DNA of 33,238 bases. It comes from Candidatus Thiodiazotropha sp. (ex Epidulcina cf. delphinae). GTDB lineage: Bacteria > Pseudomonadota > Gammaproteobacteria > Chromatiales > Chromatiaceae. Shown one piece after another: positions 1 through 7,432 of this stretch (position 1 is its first letter; the number at the start of each line of letters is the position of its first letter). The notes beneath the pieces were generated by a model that saw only the letters and a list, made by a program, of their open reading frames with translations, made no database searches and had not been told where the DNA came from. Where the stretch lies: NCBI GenBank assembly GCA_025656505.1, contig JAHXHR010000028.1, positions 1 through 33,238 on the forward strand. The letters are read 5' to 3'. The position numbers and the translations under genes are program-made.

Positions 1-92
1 ATCTGGAATGGCCACAACCAGCATGATCAGGTGATGATCAATAAGGGCGGAATGCACTTATAGGGCTGTCTGAAAATTGGGGTCCACTACTC
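1..92. other. Unassigned left edge, possible insertion-sequence end
   Basis: Frame 1 is open from the window edge to a TAG at 61-63 (20 codons, tail ...INKGGMHL), so this may be the end of a gene outside the window. It is followed by TGTCTGAAAATTGGGGTCCA (67-86). Read on the other strand this starts TGGACCCC, and TG...CA ends are usual for IS3-type elements. No transposase domain is visible, so this is only a hint. Confidence 0.2.
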
Positions 93-121
93 TTGACATG
101 GTAATGCATTTGCATTACCAT
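93..121 (+). promoter_or_regulatory. Promoter and palindromic operator of the prlF-yhaV operon
   Basis: A perfect -35 box TTGACA (93-98) is separated by 17 bp from TACCAT (116-121), a fair -10 box. The interval is filled by a perfect palindrome, ATGGTAATGCA / TGCATTACCAT, with a TT centre (98-121). A repressor bound here would block RNA polymerase. PrlF antitoxins are known to repress their own operon with YhaV, so this is the natural autoregulatory operator. The sequence match is seen; the binding is inferred. Confidence 0.8.
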
Positions 122-157
122 TCAATATAGGTAATTGATATTGTTTTGGAGATCACA

Positions 158-496
158 ATGACCGCAACACTGACTGTGGAATCAACTCTCACCGACCGCT
201 ATCAGACAACGGTGCCTGAATCCGTGCGCCGCGCCCTGCACCTCGGAAAACGTGACAAAATCCGCTTCTCTCTTCAACCCGATGGAAGGGTCGTGCTGAC
301 CCGCGCCAACGACTCTGAGGCTGACCCACTTCTCGGACAGTTTCTGGGGTTTCTTGCCAAAGATATCGCAAAGCACCCTCAGCATGTACATGCTCTGAGT
401 GCCGACCTGGCCGAGAGAGTGCAATCATTGGTTGGTGATGTTGAAATTGACCTCGAATCACCACTCCCTGATGACGACCAGGACGAGGAAAACTGA
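158..496 (+). CDS. prlF: Type II antitoxin PrlF (SohA)
   Basis: This 112-aa protein is the antitoxin of a PrlF/YhaV module. Its N-terminal part (residues ~1-50) is an AbrB/SpoVT-type swapped-hairpin DNA-binding domain, seen in the TDRYQTTVPESVRRAL segment typical of such antitoxins. The acidic C-terminus (DDDQDEEN) is a likely flexible toxin-binding tail. I chose ATG 158 because GGAG (148-151) lies 6 nt upstream; the track's TTG at 146 has no such support. The stop lies two bases before the toxin start, so the two are cotranslated, in antitoxin-first order. The pair sits close to a tRNA-Leu attachment scar and probably stabilises an integrated element. Confidence 0.9.
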   Translation: MTATLTVESTLTDRYQTTVPESVRRALHLGKRDKIRFSLQPDGRVVLTRANDSEADPLLGQFLGFLAKDIAKHPQHVHALSADLAERVQSLVGDVEIDLESPLPDDDQDEEN

Positions 497-498
497 GA

Positions 499-1008
499 TT
501 GGCTGCCGGTAAACCCCTGGTCATCAATGGCTGGACCATCTTTGCTCACTCGCTCTTTCTCGAGCAGCTGGAAGCTCTCCTGCAGAAGGTAGAGCGCCTG
601 CGCCAAAAGAACCCGAAAGGTTACAATAAGAAGAACACCACTAAACAACTTGCCGCCATTGCCAAACTAGCGTTTGAGATCATCCCTCAAGATCCAGCCC
701 GAACGGATTATCGCCAGGGCTCCACATTGGGTGGCGAGCACAAGCACTGGTTCCGTGCCAAGTTCTTTCAGCAGTACCGACTGTTTTTCCGGTATCACCA
801 TGAGAGCAAAATCATCATCTATGCATGGGTCAATGATGACAATACAAAGCGAGCTTATGGAAGCAGTACAGATGCCTATCGCGTTTTTCGTCGTATGATC
901 GAGAGTGGCCATCCACCAGATGATTGGAAAACTCTATTGGAAGAAGCCAGACAGGATAGCAAGCGGCTTCAAGACACACTGGAAAAAACCGGTGGAACTC
1001 CGCGCTGA
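499..1008 (+). CDS. yhaV: Type II toxin YhaV, ribosome-dependent mRNA endonuclease
   Basis: This 169-aa protein matches the YhaV family along its length. Family-typical blocks are NGWTIFAHSLF near the N-terminus, FRAKFFQQYRLFFRYHH in the middle, and WVNDDNTKRAYGSSTDAY and GHPPDDWKTLL near the end. YhaV is a RelE-superfamily RNase that cleaves mRNA and stops translation unless bound by PrlF. It starts at TTG 499; GAGGA (485-489) lies 9 nt upstream and overlaps the end of prlF, which implies coupled translation. It is slightly longer than E. coli YhaV (about 154 aa) because of a charged C-terminal tail. No frame disruption is seen, so it is presumably functional. Confidence 0.9.
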   Translation: MAAGKPLVINGWTIFAHSLFLEQLEALLQKVERLRQKNPKGYNKKNTTKQLAAIAKLAFEIIPQDPARTDYRQGSTLGGEHKHWFRAKFFQQYRLFFRYHHESKIIIYAWVNDDNTKRAYGSSTDAYRVFRRMIESGHPPDDWKTLLEEARQDSKRLQDTLEKTGGTPR

Positions 1009-1108
1009 TTCAATCTATAAGCATTTACTTATTGGAGCGTGAGTGGAGCGCAGAAAAGTACAAAATTCGTATCCCATTGTTTTAAATAGTATTTCCATGG
1101 GTTCTTTA

Positions 1109-1136
1109 TGAGGTTCAAGTCCTCTCCTCGGCACCA
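1109..1136 (+). other. tRNA-Leu 3' fragment, probable attachment site (attR-like scar)
   Basis: The sequence reads as a T-arm (GAGG-TTCAAGT-CCTC), a 3' acceptor strand CCTCGGC, discriminator A and an encoded CCA, ending at 1136. The matching 5' strand would be GCCGAGG, as in many bacterial tRNA-Leu genes, and ACCA is the Leu-type end. No 5' half, D-arm or anticodon arm is present in the preceding 100 bases, so this is not a complete tRNA. A 3' tRNA copy followed by a terminator is what remains at one end of an element integrated into a tRNA gene. Confidence 0.7.
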
Positions 1137-1175
1137 AATTCAAAAACAATCACAGATTACCAAAAATCATGAAAG

Positions 1176-1199
1176 GCACTGTTTTTACAGTGCTTTTTT
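1176..1199 (+). terminator. Rho-independent terminator
   Basis: GCACTGT and ACAGTGC form a 7-bp stem with a TTTT loop, followed directly by six T residues. It lies 40 nt after the tRNA-Leu CCA end and was probably the native terminator of that tRNA gene. This supports the chromosome lying on the right of the scar. Confidence 0.85.
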
Positions 1200-1300
1200 G
1201 TGTCTGTAATTTCATTCCGTTGTCTCTCATTGGCATAGCATGACTATTCCGCGTTGTTGCGCCTTGCCCCGCACCCCCGCAAGCGCACACTTCACCCCGT

Positions 1301-1318
1301 CCAACTGCAGTTTTTAGG
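1301..1318 (+). repeat. Dispersed intergenic motif, copy 1
   Basis: CCAACTGCAGTTTTTAGG. The same core recurs at 7415-7432 and 13966-13983, always between genes. Flanking sequence is not conserved beyond about 18 bases. Function unknown. Confidence 0.55.
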
Positions 1319-1367
1319 ATTATTCAAGCTGCTGAAGATTTCCCTACAACACACCATTTATCCCCCG

Positions 1368-1385
1368 CTGTCATACAACTGTAAC
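1368..1385 (+). promoter_or_regulatory. Pho box (PhoB binding site) upstream of pstS
   Basis: CTGTCATACAACTGTAAC is a near-perfect match to the 18-bp Pho box, two CTGT-type half-sites 11 bp apart. A plausible -10 region (CATAAA, 1394-1399) follows about one helical turn downstream, the usual arrangement at PhoB-activated promoters. It lies 82 nt before the pstS start. It predicts induction of the whole pst operon by phosphate starvation. Confidence 0.88.
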
Positions 1386-1467
1386 AATACAGGCATAAAG
1401 TTGTAAAAAATCGAAACGTTCATTGTGGGGGGTTTTTACACACAAAAACACCATCCGAGGGGTAATC

Positions 1468-2349
1468 ATGAAAAGGAATTTTTTTATTGCCGTATCGTTG
1501 GCGACTACAACCCTATTTTATTCCCTGCCGGCCAATGCCGCTGATCGCACCATTATCCAGAACAAAGGCTCCGACACCCTGGTCAATGTCGCCCAGGCAT
1601 GGGCGGAAGCCTATCGGGATGTCGATGCCGATATCGCGGTCGCCGTCTCCGGCGGTGGTTCTGGGACAGGCATCGCGGCAATGATCAACGGCACTGTGGA
1701 TATCGCCAACACCAGCCGAAAAATGAAGTCGAAAGAGGTGAAAATGGCGAAAGGCAAAGGCCAGCACCCGTTTGAGCATGTGGTAGGCTACGATGCCCTG
1801 GCGGTATTCATCCATAACGACAATCCCATAAAATCCCTCTCTTTCGAACAATTAAAATCGATTTTCGGCCGTGGCGGCAAGGCTACGAAATGGTCCGATA
1901 TCGGCATCAATGTCCCCGGCTGCAAGAGCGACAAGATCGTCGTGGTCAGCCGTCAGAACAACTCCGGAACCTATGCCTATTTTAAAAAGGCGGCACTCGG
2001 TAAGAAAGGAAAATTCCGCCAAGGCACGCTGGACATGCACGGCTCCAAGGATGTTGTGGATCTTGTGGAAAAGACCCCCTGCGCCATCGGTTACAGCGGC
2101 CTTGCCTATGCGACCGACCATATCAAGATGACCTGCATCGCCAAACAGAACGGTGGTGAGTGCGTCAATCCGAGCGTCGAGACCGCCAGTGATCACAGCT
2201 ACCCCATTGCCCGGCCCTTGTTCATGTACACCAATGGCGAGCCCAAGGGCGCCGTCAAGACCTATCTCGATTGGATCAAGAGCGATGCCGGCCAGTGCAT
2301 CCTGATGAAAAAGGGTTATGCGCCAAGTCGTGATGTAAGTTGCGGCTGA
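1468..2349 (+). CDS. pstS: Phosphate ABC transporter, periplasmic phosphate-binding protein
   Basis: This 293-aa protein captures phosphate in the periplasm and delivers it to PstCA. It has a signal peptide of about 25 residues ending PANA|ADR, then a PBP-like fold with NKGSDTLVNVAQAW at the start of the mature protein, SGGGSGTGIAAMINGTVDIA as the first binding loop, and a SRQNNSGTYAYF loop that fits the second phosphate-contact region. I start at ATG 1468 (GAGGGG at 1457-1462) rather than the track's TTG 1423, since this gives a clean signal peptide. It is the first gene of the operon, behind the Pho box. The mature protein is shorter than E. coli PstS and belongs to the compact PstS type common outside enterics. 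Confidence 0.9.
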   Translation: MKRNFFIAVSLATTTLFYSLPANAADRTIIQNKGSDTLVNVAQAWAEAYRDVDADIAVAVSGGGSGTGIAAMINGTVDIANTSRKMKSKEVKMAKGKGQHPFEHVVGYDALAVFIHNDNPIKSLSFEQLKSIFGRGGKATKWSDIGINVPGCKSDKIVVVSRQNNSGTYAYFKKAALGKKGKFRQGTLDMHGSKDVVDLVEKTPCAIGYSGLAYATDHIKMTCIAKQNGGECVNPSVETASDHSYPIARPLFMYTNGEPKGAVKTYLDWIKSDAGQCILMKKGYAPSRDVSCG

Positions 2350-2384
2350 ATCACGACAGGATAATCAAAGCGGAGCATCAAGCC

Positions 2385-3461
2385 ATGTCCCACCTCGATG
2401 AACGTTTGGAGCACGACCTCAACAATATCCACGACCGGGTGGTAAAAATGGGGACTCAGGTCCAGCAAGCGGTAAAAAATGCCGTCAACGCCCTCCAGAC
2501 CGGTAATGCCAAACTCGCCTACGCTACGGTGCTGAACGATAACCCGATCAACCGTTCGATGCGCGAAATCGATAAGACCTGCCATCGCTTCTTCGCCATA
2601 CATATCCCCAGTGGTGGTCACCTGCGTCTGCTCTCTTCGGTTATCCGCGCGAATATCGAACTGGAGCGTATCGGTGACTATGCGGTGACCATCGCCCGTG
2701 AAGCAGCGCAACTCTCTCAGCCGCCGAGCGGTAACCTCGGCAGAGAACTGGATCGCATCGCCGGTGAAACCATGCGCATGTTGCAACAGGCCATCAAGGC
2801 ATTTACCGAGCTCGATGCAGACATTGCAAAAATCACCATGGTCATGGCTGATGAATTTGAGCACAATCTGGATGGTGTCTACACCAGGATGATGGCCAAT
2901 GATGAACAAGCCAGGGTCAGGGAAATACTGGCGACCTTCGTGGTCTTCAACCAATTAAAGCGCATTGCCGACCAGGCAAAGAACCTGTGTGAGGATACTG
3001 TGTTTGCCGTTATAGGGGAGCAGAAGGCGCGCAAGAGCCTCAATATTATCTTTATCGACGAAGACAACAGTTGTTTTAGTCAGCTAGCTGAGGCCATTGC
3101 CCGAAAGAACCACCCTCAGACCGGCAATTATCGGAGTGCGGGACGCATACCGGCAGAGGCCATAAACCCGAATCTGGTATCGTTCATGGAAAATCGAGGC
3201 ATTGATTTCAGTCAGGCTCAATTGACGGCACTCGATCAACTGACGGCTAAAGAGATTTCAGATCAGCATGTCATTGTCAGTCTTCAAGGCAGCATATCCT
3301 CCTATCTTCCACAGATTCCCTTTCATACCTCAGGGATTGAATGGGGTCTGGGTGAGATCCCCAGGGATGAAGATTCCCATGAATTTGAGTTGCTATACCG
3401 TGAAATCGCCATCTTAATAAAGGATCTGATGGAATTGCTTCGCGGGGAAGGGGCGAACTGA
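2385..3461 (+). CDS. phoU: PhoU fused to a catalytically dead LMW-phosphatase-like domain
   Basis: Residues ~1-215 are PhoU: two helical bundles beginning LDERLEHDLNNIHDRVVKMG, with the family's metal-cluster type motif RIGDYAVTIA and its repeat KRIADQAKNLCED. PhoU restrains Pst transport and PhoR signalling when phosphate is plentiful. Residues ~218-358 are an extra domain resembling low-molecular-weight protein tyrosine phosphatase/ArsC: a beta strand, P-loop region (IDEDNSCFSQLAEAIAR), then SAGRIPAEAINPN and GLGEIPRDED. The catalytic Cys of the CX5R loop is Asp225 and the Arg position is Phe231, so no phosphatase chemistry is expected. ATG 2385 has GGAG 9 nt upstream. Usual PhoU is about 235 aa. 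It lies between pstS and pstC, an unusual position, since phoU is often last. Confidence 0.85.
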   Translation: MSHLDERLEHDLNNIHDRVVKMGTQVQQAVKNAVNALQTGNAKLAYATVLNDNPINRSMREIDKTCHRFFAIHIPSGGHLRLLSSVIRANIELERIGDYAVTIAREAAQLSQPPSGNLGRELDRIAGETMRMLQQAIKAFTELDADIAKITMVMADEFEHNLDGVYTRMMANDEQARVREILATFVVFNQLKRIADQAKNLCEDTVFAVIGEQKARKSLNIIFIDEDNSCFSQLAEAIARKNHPQTGNYRSAGRIPAEAINPNLVSFMENRGIDFSQAQLTALDQLTAKEISDQHVIVSLQGSISSYLPQIPFHTSGIEWGLGEIPRDEDSHEFELLYREIAILIKDLMELLRGEGAN

Positions 3462-3462
3462 A

Positions 3463-4395
3463 ATGCTGGAAGTCAACCCGCTGCAAAGACCGATGACCAC
3501 AGACTTCGACAGCCGCGACATGGACTGGTACATCGATAAAATTGTCCAGTTCCTGGTCTTTGTCGCAGGTATTTCCGCCATTGTTTTCATCATCGGCATC
3601 TTTGTCTTCATCACCTTCGAGGGCTTCGGCTTTCTGCTTGAGGATTTCAGTTTCCGAGAATTTTTCCTCTCTCCTTTCTGGGAGCCATCGGACGAGGATG
3701 TGCCTGAATACGGTATCCTCGCACTTGTCGCGGGTACGGCAAGCGTTACCGGACTGGCGATGATCGTGGCCATCCCCTTCTCTCTCGGCGCCGCCATATT
3801 CATCGGCGAGTTCGCCACGGGTAAGCTCAGAGAGTCACTCAAGGTTTTGGTGGAGCTCCTGGCAGCCATCCCGTCGGTGGTCTGGGGTTTCATCGGTCTT
3901 TCCATCATGAATCCACTGATTATCGATCTGTTCGACGTACCCGTTGGCCTGAATGTGCTCAATGCCGGCGTCATTCTGGGATTGATGGCGGCGCCGATCA
4001 TGACCTCCATCGCCGAGGACGCCCTCAAGGCGGTGCCGGATCGTTACCGTGAAGCGGCCGAAGCACTGGGCGCAACTCGCTGGCAAGTGATTTATAAAAC
4101 CGTTCTGCCGGCAGCGAAAAACGGTCTCCTCGGTGCAGTGCTGTTGGGCGTGGGCCGTGGCTTCGGTGAAACCATGGCGGTGCTGATGGCTACCGGCCAC
4201 GCGGTCAATATCCCAGGCAGTCTGTTCGATCCGGTACGGGCGTTGACCGCCACCATCGCCGCAGAATTGGGCGAAACCGCGGTCGGTTCGCCCCATTATC
4301 AGGCGTTGTTTACGATAGGGATCTTTCTTTTCATCATCACTTTTTTGATCAACCTGACTGCGGATCTCATCGTTCGCGGCATCCGTAAAGGATAA
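3463..4395 (+). CDS. pstC: Phosphate ABC transporter permease PstC
   Basis: This 310-aa inner-membrane protein forms half of the phosphate channel. A first membrane segment (~25-52) is followed by a periplasmic stretch and five further segments. The cytoplasmic coupling (EAA) loop REAAEALGATRWQVIYKTVL contacts the ATPase. VELLAAIPSVVWGFIGL is a PstC/PstA family hallmark. It starts one base after the phoU stop, so translation is tightly coupled. The long N-terminal cytoplasmic arm and the EPSDEDVPEYGIL loop are typical of the non-enteric PstC subgroup. Confidence 0.9.
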   Translation: MLEVNPLQRPMTTDFDSRDMDWYIDKIVQFLVFVAGISAIVFIIGIFVFITFEGFGFLLEDFSFREFFLSPFWEPSDEDVPEYGILALVAGTASVTGLAMIVAIPFSLGAAIFIGEFATGKLRESLKVLVELLAAIPSVVWGFIGLSIMNPLIIDLFDVPVGLNVLNAGVILGLMAAPIMTSIAEDALKAVPDRYREAAEALGATRWQVIYKTVLPAAKNGLLGAVLLGVGRGFGETMAVLMATGHAVNIPGSLFDPVRALTATIAAELGETAVGSPHYQALFTIGIFLFIITFLINLTADLIVRGIRKG

Positions 4396-4401
4396 ATCGA
4401 G

Positions 4402-5271
4402 ATGTTCGCCGAATCATCACTCAATGTCCGGAACAAGCGCATCCAAAACCTATTCCGCATCCTGTTCCTGATAATGACTATCCTGCTGATCATTCCGGTG
4501 GTCGCCATTCTGGCCACCCTGATCGCCAAGGGGGGGAGCATCATCTCCATCGATTTCCTGTTCACCCATCCCACAAACGGCATGACGGCCGGCGGCATCT
4601 TCCCTGCCCTGCTGGGTACGGTGTGGATCGTGGCGGTCGCCTTGTTGGCCTCTGTCCCCCTGGGCGTGGCGGCGGCCATCTATCTGAATGAATATGCCGG
4701 CGACAACTGGTTCACCCGCATCATCCAGCTCGCCATCATCAACCTGGCCGGCGTCCCCTCCATTGTGCATGCCCTGTTCGGTGTAGGCGCCTTCGTCATC
4801 TTTTTCGGATTCGGCACCAGCATCCTCGCGGCCGGTCTGACCCTGGCCATCATGACCCTGCCGGTGGTGATCGTTTCCACCCGTGAATCCCTGCGGGCCG
4901 TTCCGCAAGCCTTCAGAGAGGCCTGCTGGAATATGGGCGCCACCCGCTGGCAGACCATCCGCCGGGTGGTCCTCCCCAATGCCGTGAGCGGTATCCTGAC
5001 CGGTGTCATCCTGGAGGTTTCGCGCACTGCTGGCGAGACGGCGCCGATCATGTTCACCGGCGCCGTCTTTTTCCTGCCCTTTTTGCCACAGGGCGTGTTC
5101 GACCAAACCATGGCCCTCTCCCTGCACCTGTTCGTCATCGCCACCCAGGTGCCCGGTGTCCCCGAGAACCTGCCCTTCGGTGTCGCATTGGTTCTTATCG
5201 CCATGGTGCTGCTGATGAACAGTATCTCCATCGCATTCCGCATGTATCTGCGAGGCAAAAAGAAATGGTAG
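4402..5271 (+). CDS. pstA: Phosphate ABC transporter permease PstA
   Basis: This 289-aa protein is the second permease half of the phosphate channel. It has an N-terminal membrane segment (~18-42), the conserved GGIFPALLGTVWIVAVALL region, INLAGVPSIVHALFG, and the coupling loop REACWNMGATRWQTIRRVVL. It starts six bases after the pstC stop with a weak ribosome site. Its end overlaps the start of pstB1 by seven bases, so permease and ATPase are made together. Length and motif order match PstA. Confidence 0.9.
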   Translation: MFAESSLNVRNKRIQNLFRILFLIMTILLIIPVVAILATLIAKGGSIISIDFLFTHPTNGMTAGGIFPALLGTVWIVAVALLASVPLGVAAAIYLNEYAGDNWFTRIIQLAIINLAGVPSIVHALFGVGAFVIFFGFGTSILAAGLTLAIMTLPVVIVSTRESLRAVPQAFREACWNMGATRWQTIRRVVLPNAVSGILTGVILEVSRTAGETAPIMFTGAVFFLPFLPQGVFDQTMALSLHLFVIATQVPGVPENLPFGVALVLIAMVLLMNSISIAFRMYLRGKKKW

Positions 5272-6080
5272 ATATGAGTATCAATCCAGCGACCGCTGAC
5301 ACGTTGATAGCGGCCATTGCGCAAGACCCGGTCAAACTCGGCGTCAGTGATCTGCACATCAGTTATGGAGGCGCTCCGGCCCTGAGCATCGTCGGCCTGA
5401 CAGTGAAGGAACATGAGATCTTCGGTATTATCGGACCCGCCAATGCCGGGAAGACCTCATTTCTCAAGGCGTTGAACCGGATGGATACCTTCAACCCGAA
5501 TATGCGGGTCAAGGGTGAGATCCTGTTCAACGGGCTGAATGTGCGAAACCTGAAAAACATCTATGCCTTACGCAGTCGCATCGGCGTGGTCTTCCCCTTG
5601 CCCGTAGGCCTGCCCCTGACCATCTATGAAAATGTCGCCCTATCCCCGCGTCTGCGCGGGATTAACCGAACCGGCGACCTGGATGTGATCGTCGAACGCT
5701 GCCTCACCAGGGCCGCGTTATGGGATGAAGTCAAAGACCGGCTGGGCTCGCTGGGGAGCCTGCTTTCCGGCGGACAGCAGCAAAGGCTGACCATCGCCCG
5801 CGCACTGTCGCAAGAGCCTGATCTGTTAATGCTGGATGAATTCTCCATCGCCGTGGACCCGGTCACCACCATGCGCATAGAGCATGTACTCAAAGAACTC
5901 AAGCAGGACATGACCATCATCCTGGTGACCAACCTGGTCCAGCAGGCTCGGCGTCTTGCTGATCGCACTGCCTTTTTTCTTGCCGGTGAATGCGTCGAGA
6001 TCGGCGAAACGGAAGACCTGTTCAGCGGTGATGTAAAAGACCAAAGGACACGGGACTATGTTGAAGGAAAATTCGGCTGA
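5265..6080 (+). CDS. pstB: PstB-like ATPase with degenerate Q- and H-loops (pstB1)
   Basis: This 271-aa ABC ATPase is clearly PstB-like but has lost residues needed for hydrolysis. The Walker A loop is GPANAGKTS (Lys63), usable but atypical. The Q-loop reads VVFPLPVGLP, so the Gln is Pro111. The signature is intact (LSGGQQQR, 167-174). Walker B is LDEF (Asp191, Glu192), with Phe replacing the usual Pro. The switch His is Asn223 (VTNLVQQA). ATG 5265 overlaps pstA and has AGG 9 nt upstream; ATG 5274 is a possible alternative. Paired with pstB2, it would give its good signature to the partner's good nucleotide site. It is probably a structural or regulatory half rather than an independent ATPase. 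Confidence 0.85.
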   Translation: MVDMSINPATADTLIAAIAQDPVKLGVSDLHISYGGAPALSIVGLTVKEHEIFGIIGPANAGKTSFLKALNRMDTFNPNMRVKGEILFNGLNVRNLKNIYALRSRIGVVFPLPVGLPLTIYENVALSPRLRGINRTGDLDVIVERCLTRAALWDEVKDRLGSLGSLLSGGQQQRLTIARALSQEPDLLMLDEFSIAVDPVTTMRIEHVLKELKQDMTIILVTNLVQQARRLADRTAFFLAGECVEIGETEDLFSGDVKDQRTRDYVEGKFG

Positions 6081-6111
6081 GCCGGAAACCTGGACCTTTG
6101 CAGGAGATCCT

Positions 6112-6915
6112 ATGAAAATCGCCACCACCGACACCATGAATGACACCGCGCCGAAATATGCCATCCGAACCAGCAGACTCAATCTCTGGTATGGTGCGTT
6201 TCAGGCCCTGTTCGATGTCGATCTCAATATCGATAACGGCAGGATCACATCCCTCATCGGTCCCTCAGGATGCGGTAAGTCCACTTTCCTACGCAGTGTA
6301 AACCGCATCAATGAAAGACTGGATTATGTGCGTATCGAAGGCGCCATCGATGTGATGGATAAGAATATCTATGACCCGGATGTGGAGCTGATGCAGGTGC
6401 GCAAGCAGGTCGGCATGGTGTTCCAGCGTCCCAATCCATTGCCCATCTCCATCCGCGACAATATCCTATTCGGCCACAGTCTCCATAACAAAGGTAAGAA
6501 TGCCTCTCGGGCGGATCGGGAAGAGATAGTCGAGTCTTCATTGAAACAGGTTCTGCTATGGGACAAAATCAAGGATCGTCTCAATCAAAAGGGAACGGAG
6601 TTGTCACTTGAAGAGCAGCAAAAGCTCTGTATCGCCCGCCTCCTCCCGGTCAAACCCAGCGTACTGTTAATGGACGAGCCCTGTTCCGCACTCGATCCGA
6701 AAGGTACGGCCGCGGTCGAAGAGTTGATATGGGAGCTACGAGGTGAATACACCATCCTTATCGTCACCCACAACATGGCGCAGGCAAGACGGGCCAGCGA
6801 AGCGTGTATTTTCATGCTGATGGGGAAAGTGGTCGAACACCAAGCGACGGAAGATCTGTTTGTCACGCCCGAAGAAAAGGAGACCGCGGATTATATTGAA
6901 GGACGGTATGGGTAA
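6112..6915 (+). CDS. pstB: PstB-like ATPase with degenerate signature motif (pstB2)
   Basis: This 267-aa ABC ATPase has an intact Walker A (GPSGCGKST, Lys56), Q-loop (VFQRPNP, Gln105), Walker B (LLMDEP, Asp188/Glu189), D-loop (SALDP) and switch His220 (VTHNMAQA). Its signature reads LSLEEQQKL (164-172) in place of LSGGQQQRL, losing both glycines. That is the reverse of the defects in pstB1, so the two appear to form an obligate heterodimer. I prefer ATG 6112, which has AGGAG 5 nt upstream, over the track's ATG 6058, which lies inside pstB1. It ends the pst operon; no phoB or phoR follows in the window. Confidence 0.87.
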   Translation: MKIATTDTMNDTAPKYAIRTSRLNLWYGAFQALFDVDLNIDNGRITSLIGPSGCGKSTFLRSVNRINERLDYVRIEGAIDVMDKNIYDPDVELMQVRKQVGMVFQRPNPLPISIRDNILFGHSLHNKGKNASRADREEIVESSLKQVLLWDKIKDRLNQKGTELSLEEQQKLCIARLLPVKPSVLLMDEPCSALDPKGTAAVEELIWELRGEYTILIVTHNMAQARRASEACIFMLMGKVVEHQATEDLFVTPEEKETADYIEGRYG

Positions 6916-7043
6916 GCCATGATCATTGTTGGCTATGTCTGTGAAATGAGCATGCAGAATTCCTCCCGCCAAGACCGCAAAGTACGCCGAGAAGGCCATG
7001 AAATAGCTTATTTTGAGTCCCTCCGGCTCCTGCCATTCGCAAT

Positions 7044-7293
7044 CTAGCCCGCATTTCTCACCAGACGGACCGTACTAACAGGAAAACTTATGAAAGTTGA
7101 ACAGGTTAGCATCTCTCACCGTATGGCATTCATCGGACCATCTGCCCTATTTGGTTTTTGGAACAACCAGGCCGAGCCTCTTGAACGATCGGGCTTGAAC
7201 CATAGGCCCGGCTATGCTTCTGCACCCGATCGTCCAACCTGCTTCGGCCTGGTTGCACCAAAAACCAAAATCCTGGTGAGAAATGCGGGCTAG
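7044..7293. mobile_element. MITE-like foldback element with 21-bp terminal inverted repeats
   Basis: CTAGCCCGCATTTCTCACCAG (7044-7064) is perfectly inverted at 7273-7293. Between them, 7150-7269 forms a second long hairpin: TTTGGTTTTTGG pairs with CCAAAAACCAAA, then CAACCAGGCCGA and ACGATCGGG pair with their complements. A CATAG/CTATG stem closes the top. About 85 unpaired bases sit between the left terminal repeat and the hairpin. No transposase is encoded; the 67-aa reading frame inside follows the repeat and is not a gene. It looks like a non-autonomous element or a large structured repeat. Confidence 0.7.
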
Positions 7294-7414
7294 TATTTTT
7301 CCTTCAACCTCCATCGAGGCTTGATTAGTTGGAATTATCGTTGCATTGATGATTTTAATAGGACCAATCCCTCCTCCACCGCATAGCGGCCGTTTCGAGG
7401 CCCTTCTACAGTGG

Positions 7415-7432
7415 CCAACTGCGGTTTTTAGG
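7415..7432 (+). repeat. Dispersed intergenic motif, copy 2
   Basis: CCAACTGCGGTTTTTAGG, 17 of 18 bases identical to copy 1 at 1301. It lies between the foldback element and the binding-protein gene. Confidence 0.55.

Larger units (their letters stand above)
1009..1467. other. Intergenic region: element edge, terminator and pst promoter
   Basis: No credible gene is visible here. It holds a tRNA-Leu 3' fragment (1109-1136), a terminator (1176-1199), one copy of a dispersed CCAACTGC[G/A]GTTTTTAGG motif (1301-1318), a Pho box (1368-1385) and the pstS leader. The boundary between a presumed integrated element on the left and the core chromosome on the right falls at the tRNA fragment. Confidence 0.6.

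Noticed and set aside
1081-1136. Complete tRNA-Leu gene
   Set aside because: Only the T-arm and 3' acceptor strand are present; no GCCGAGG 5' strand, D-arm or anticodon arm precedes it.
4450-5127. Long minus-strand frame (225 aa) opposite pstA
   Set aside because: It is antisense to a clear permease gene and rich in Gly, Asp and Gln, as expected for a shadow frame.
7090-7293. 67-aa plus-strand reading frame
   Set aside because: It lies wholly within the foldback element and is produced by the repeat sequence, ending in its terminal repeat.
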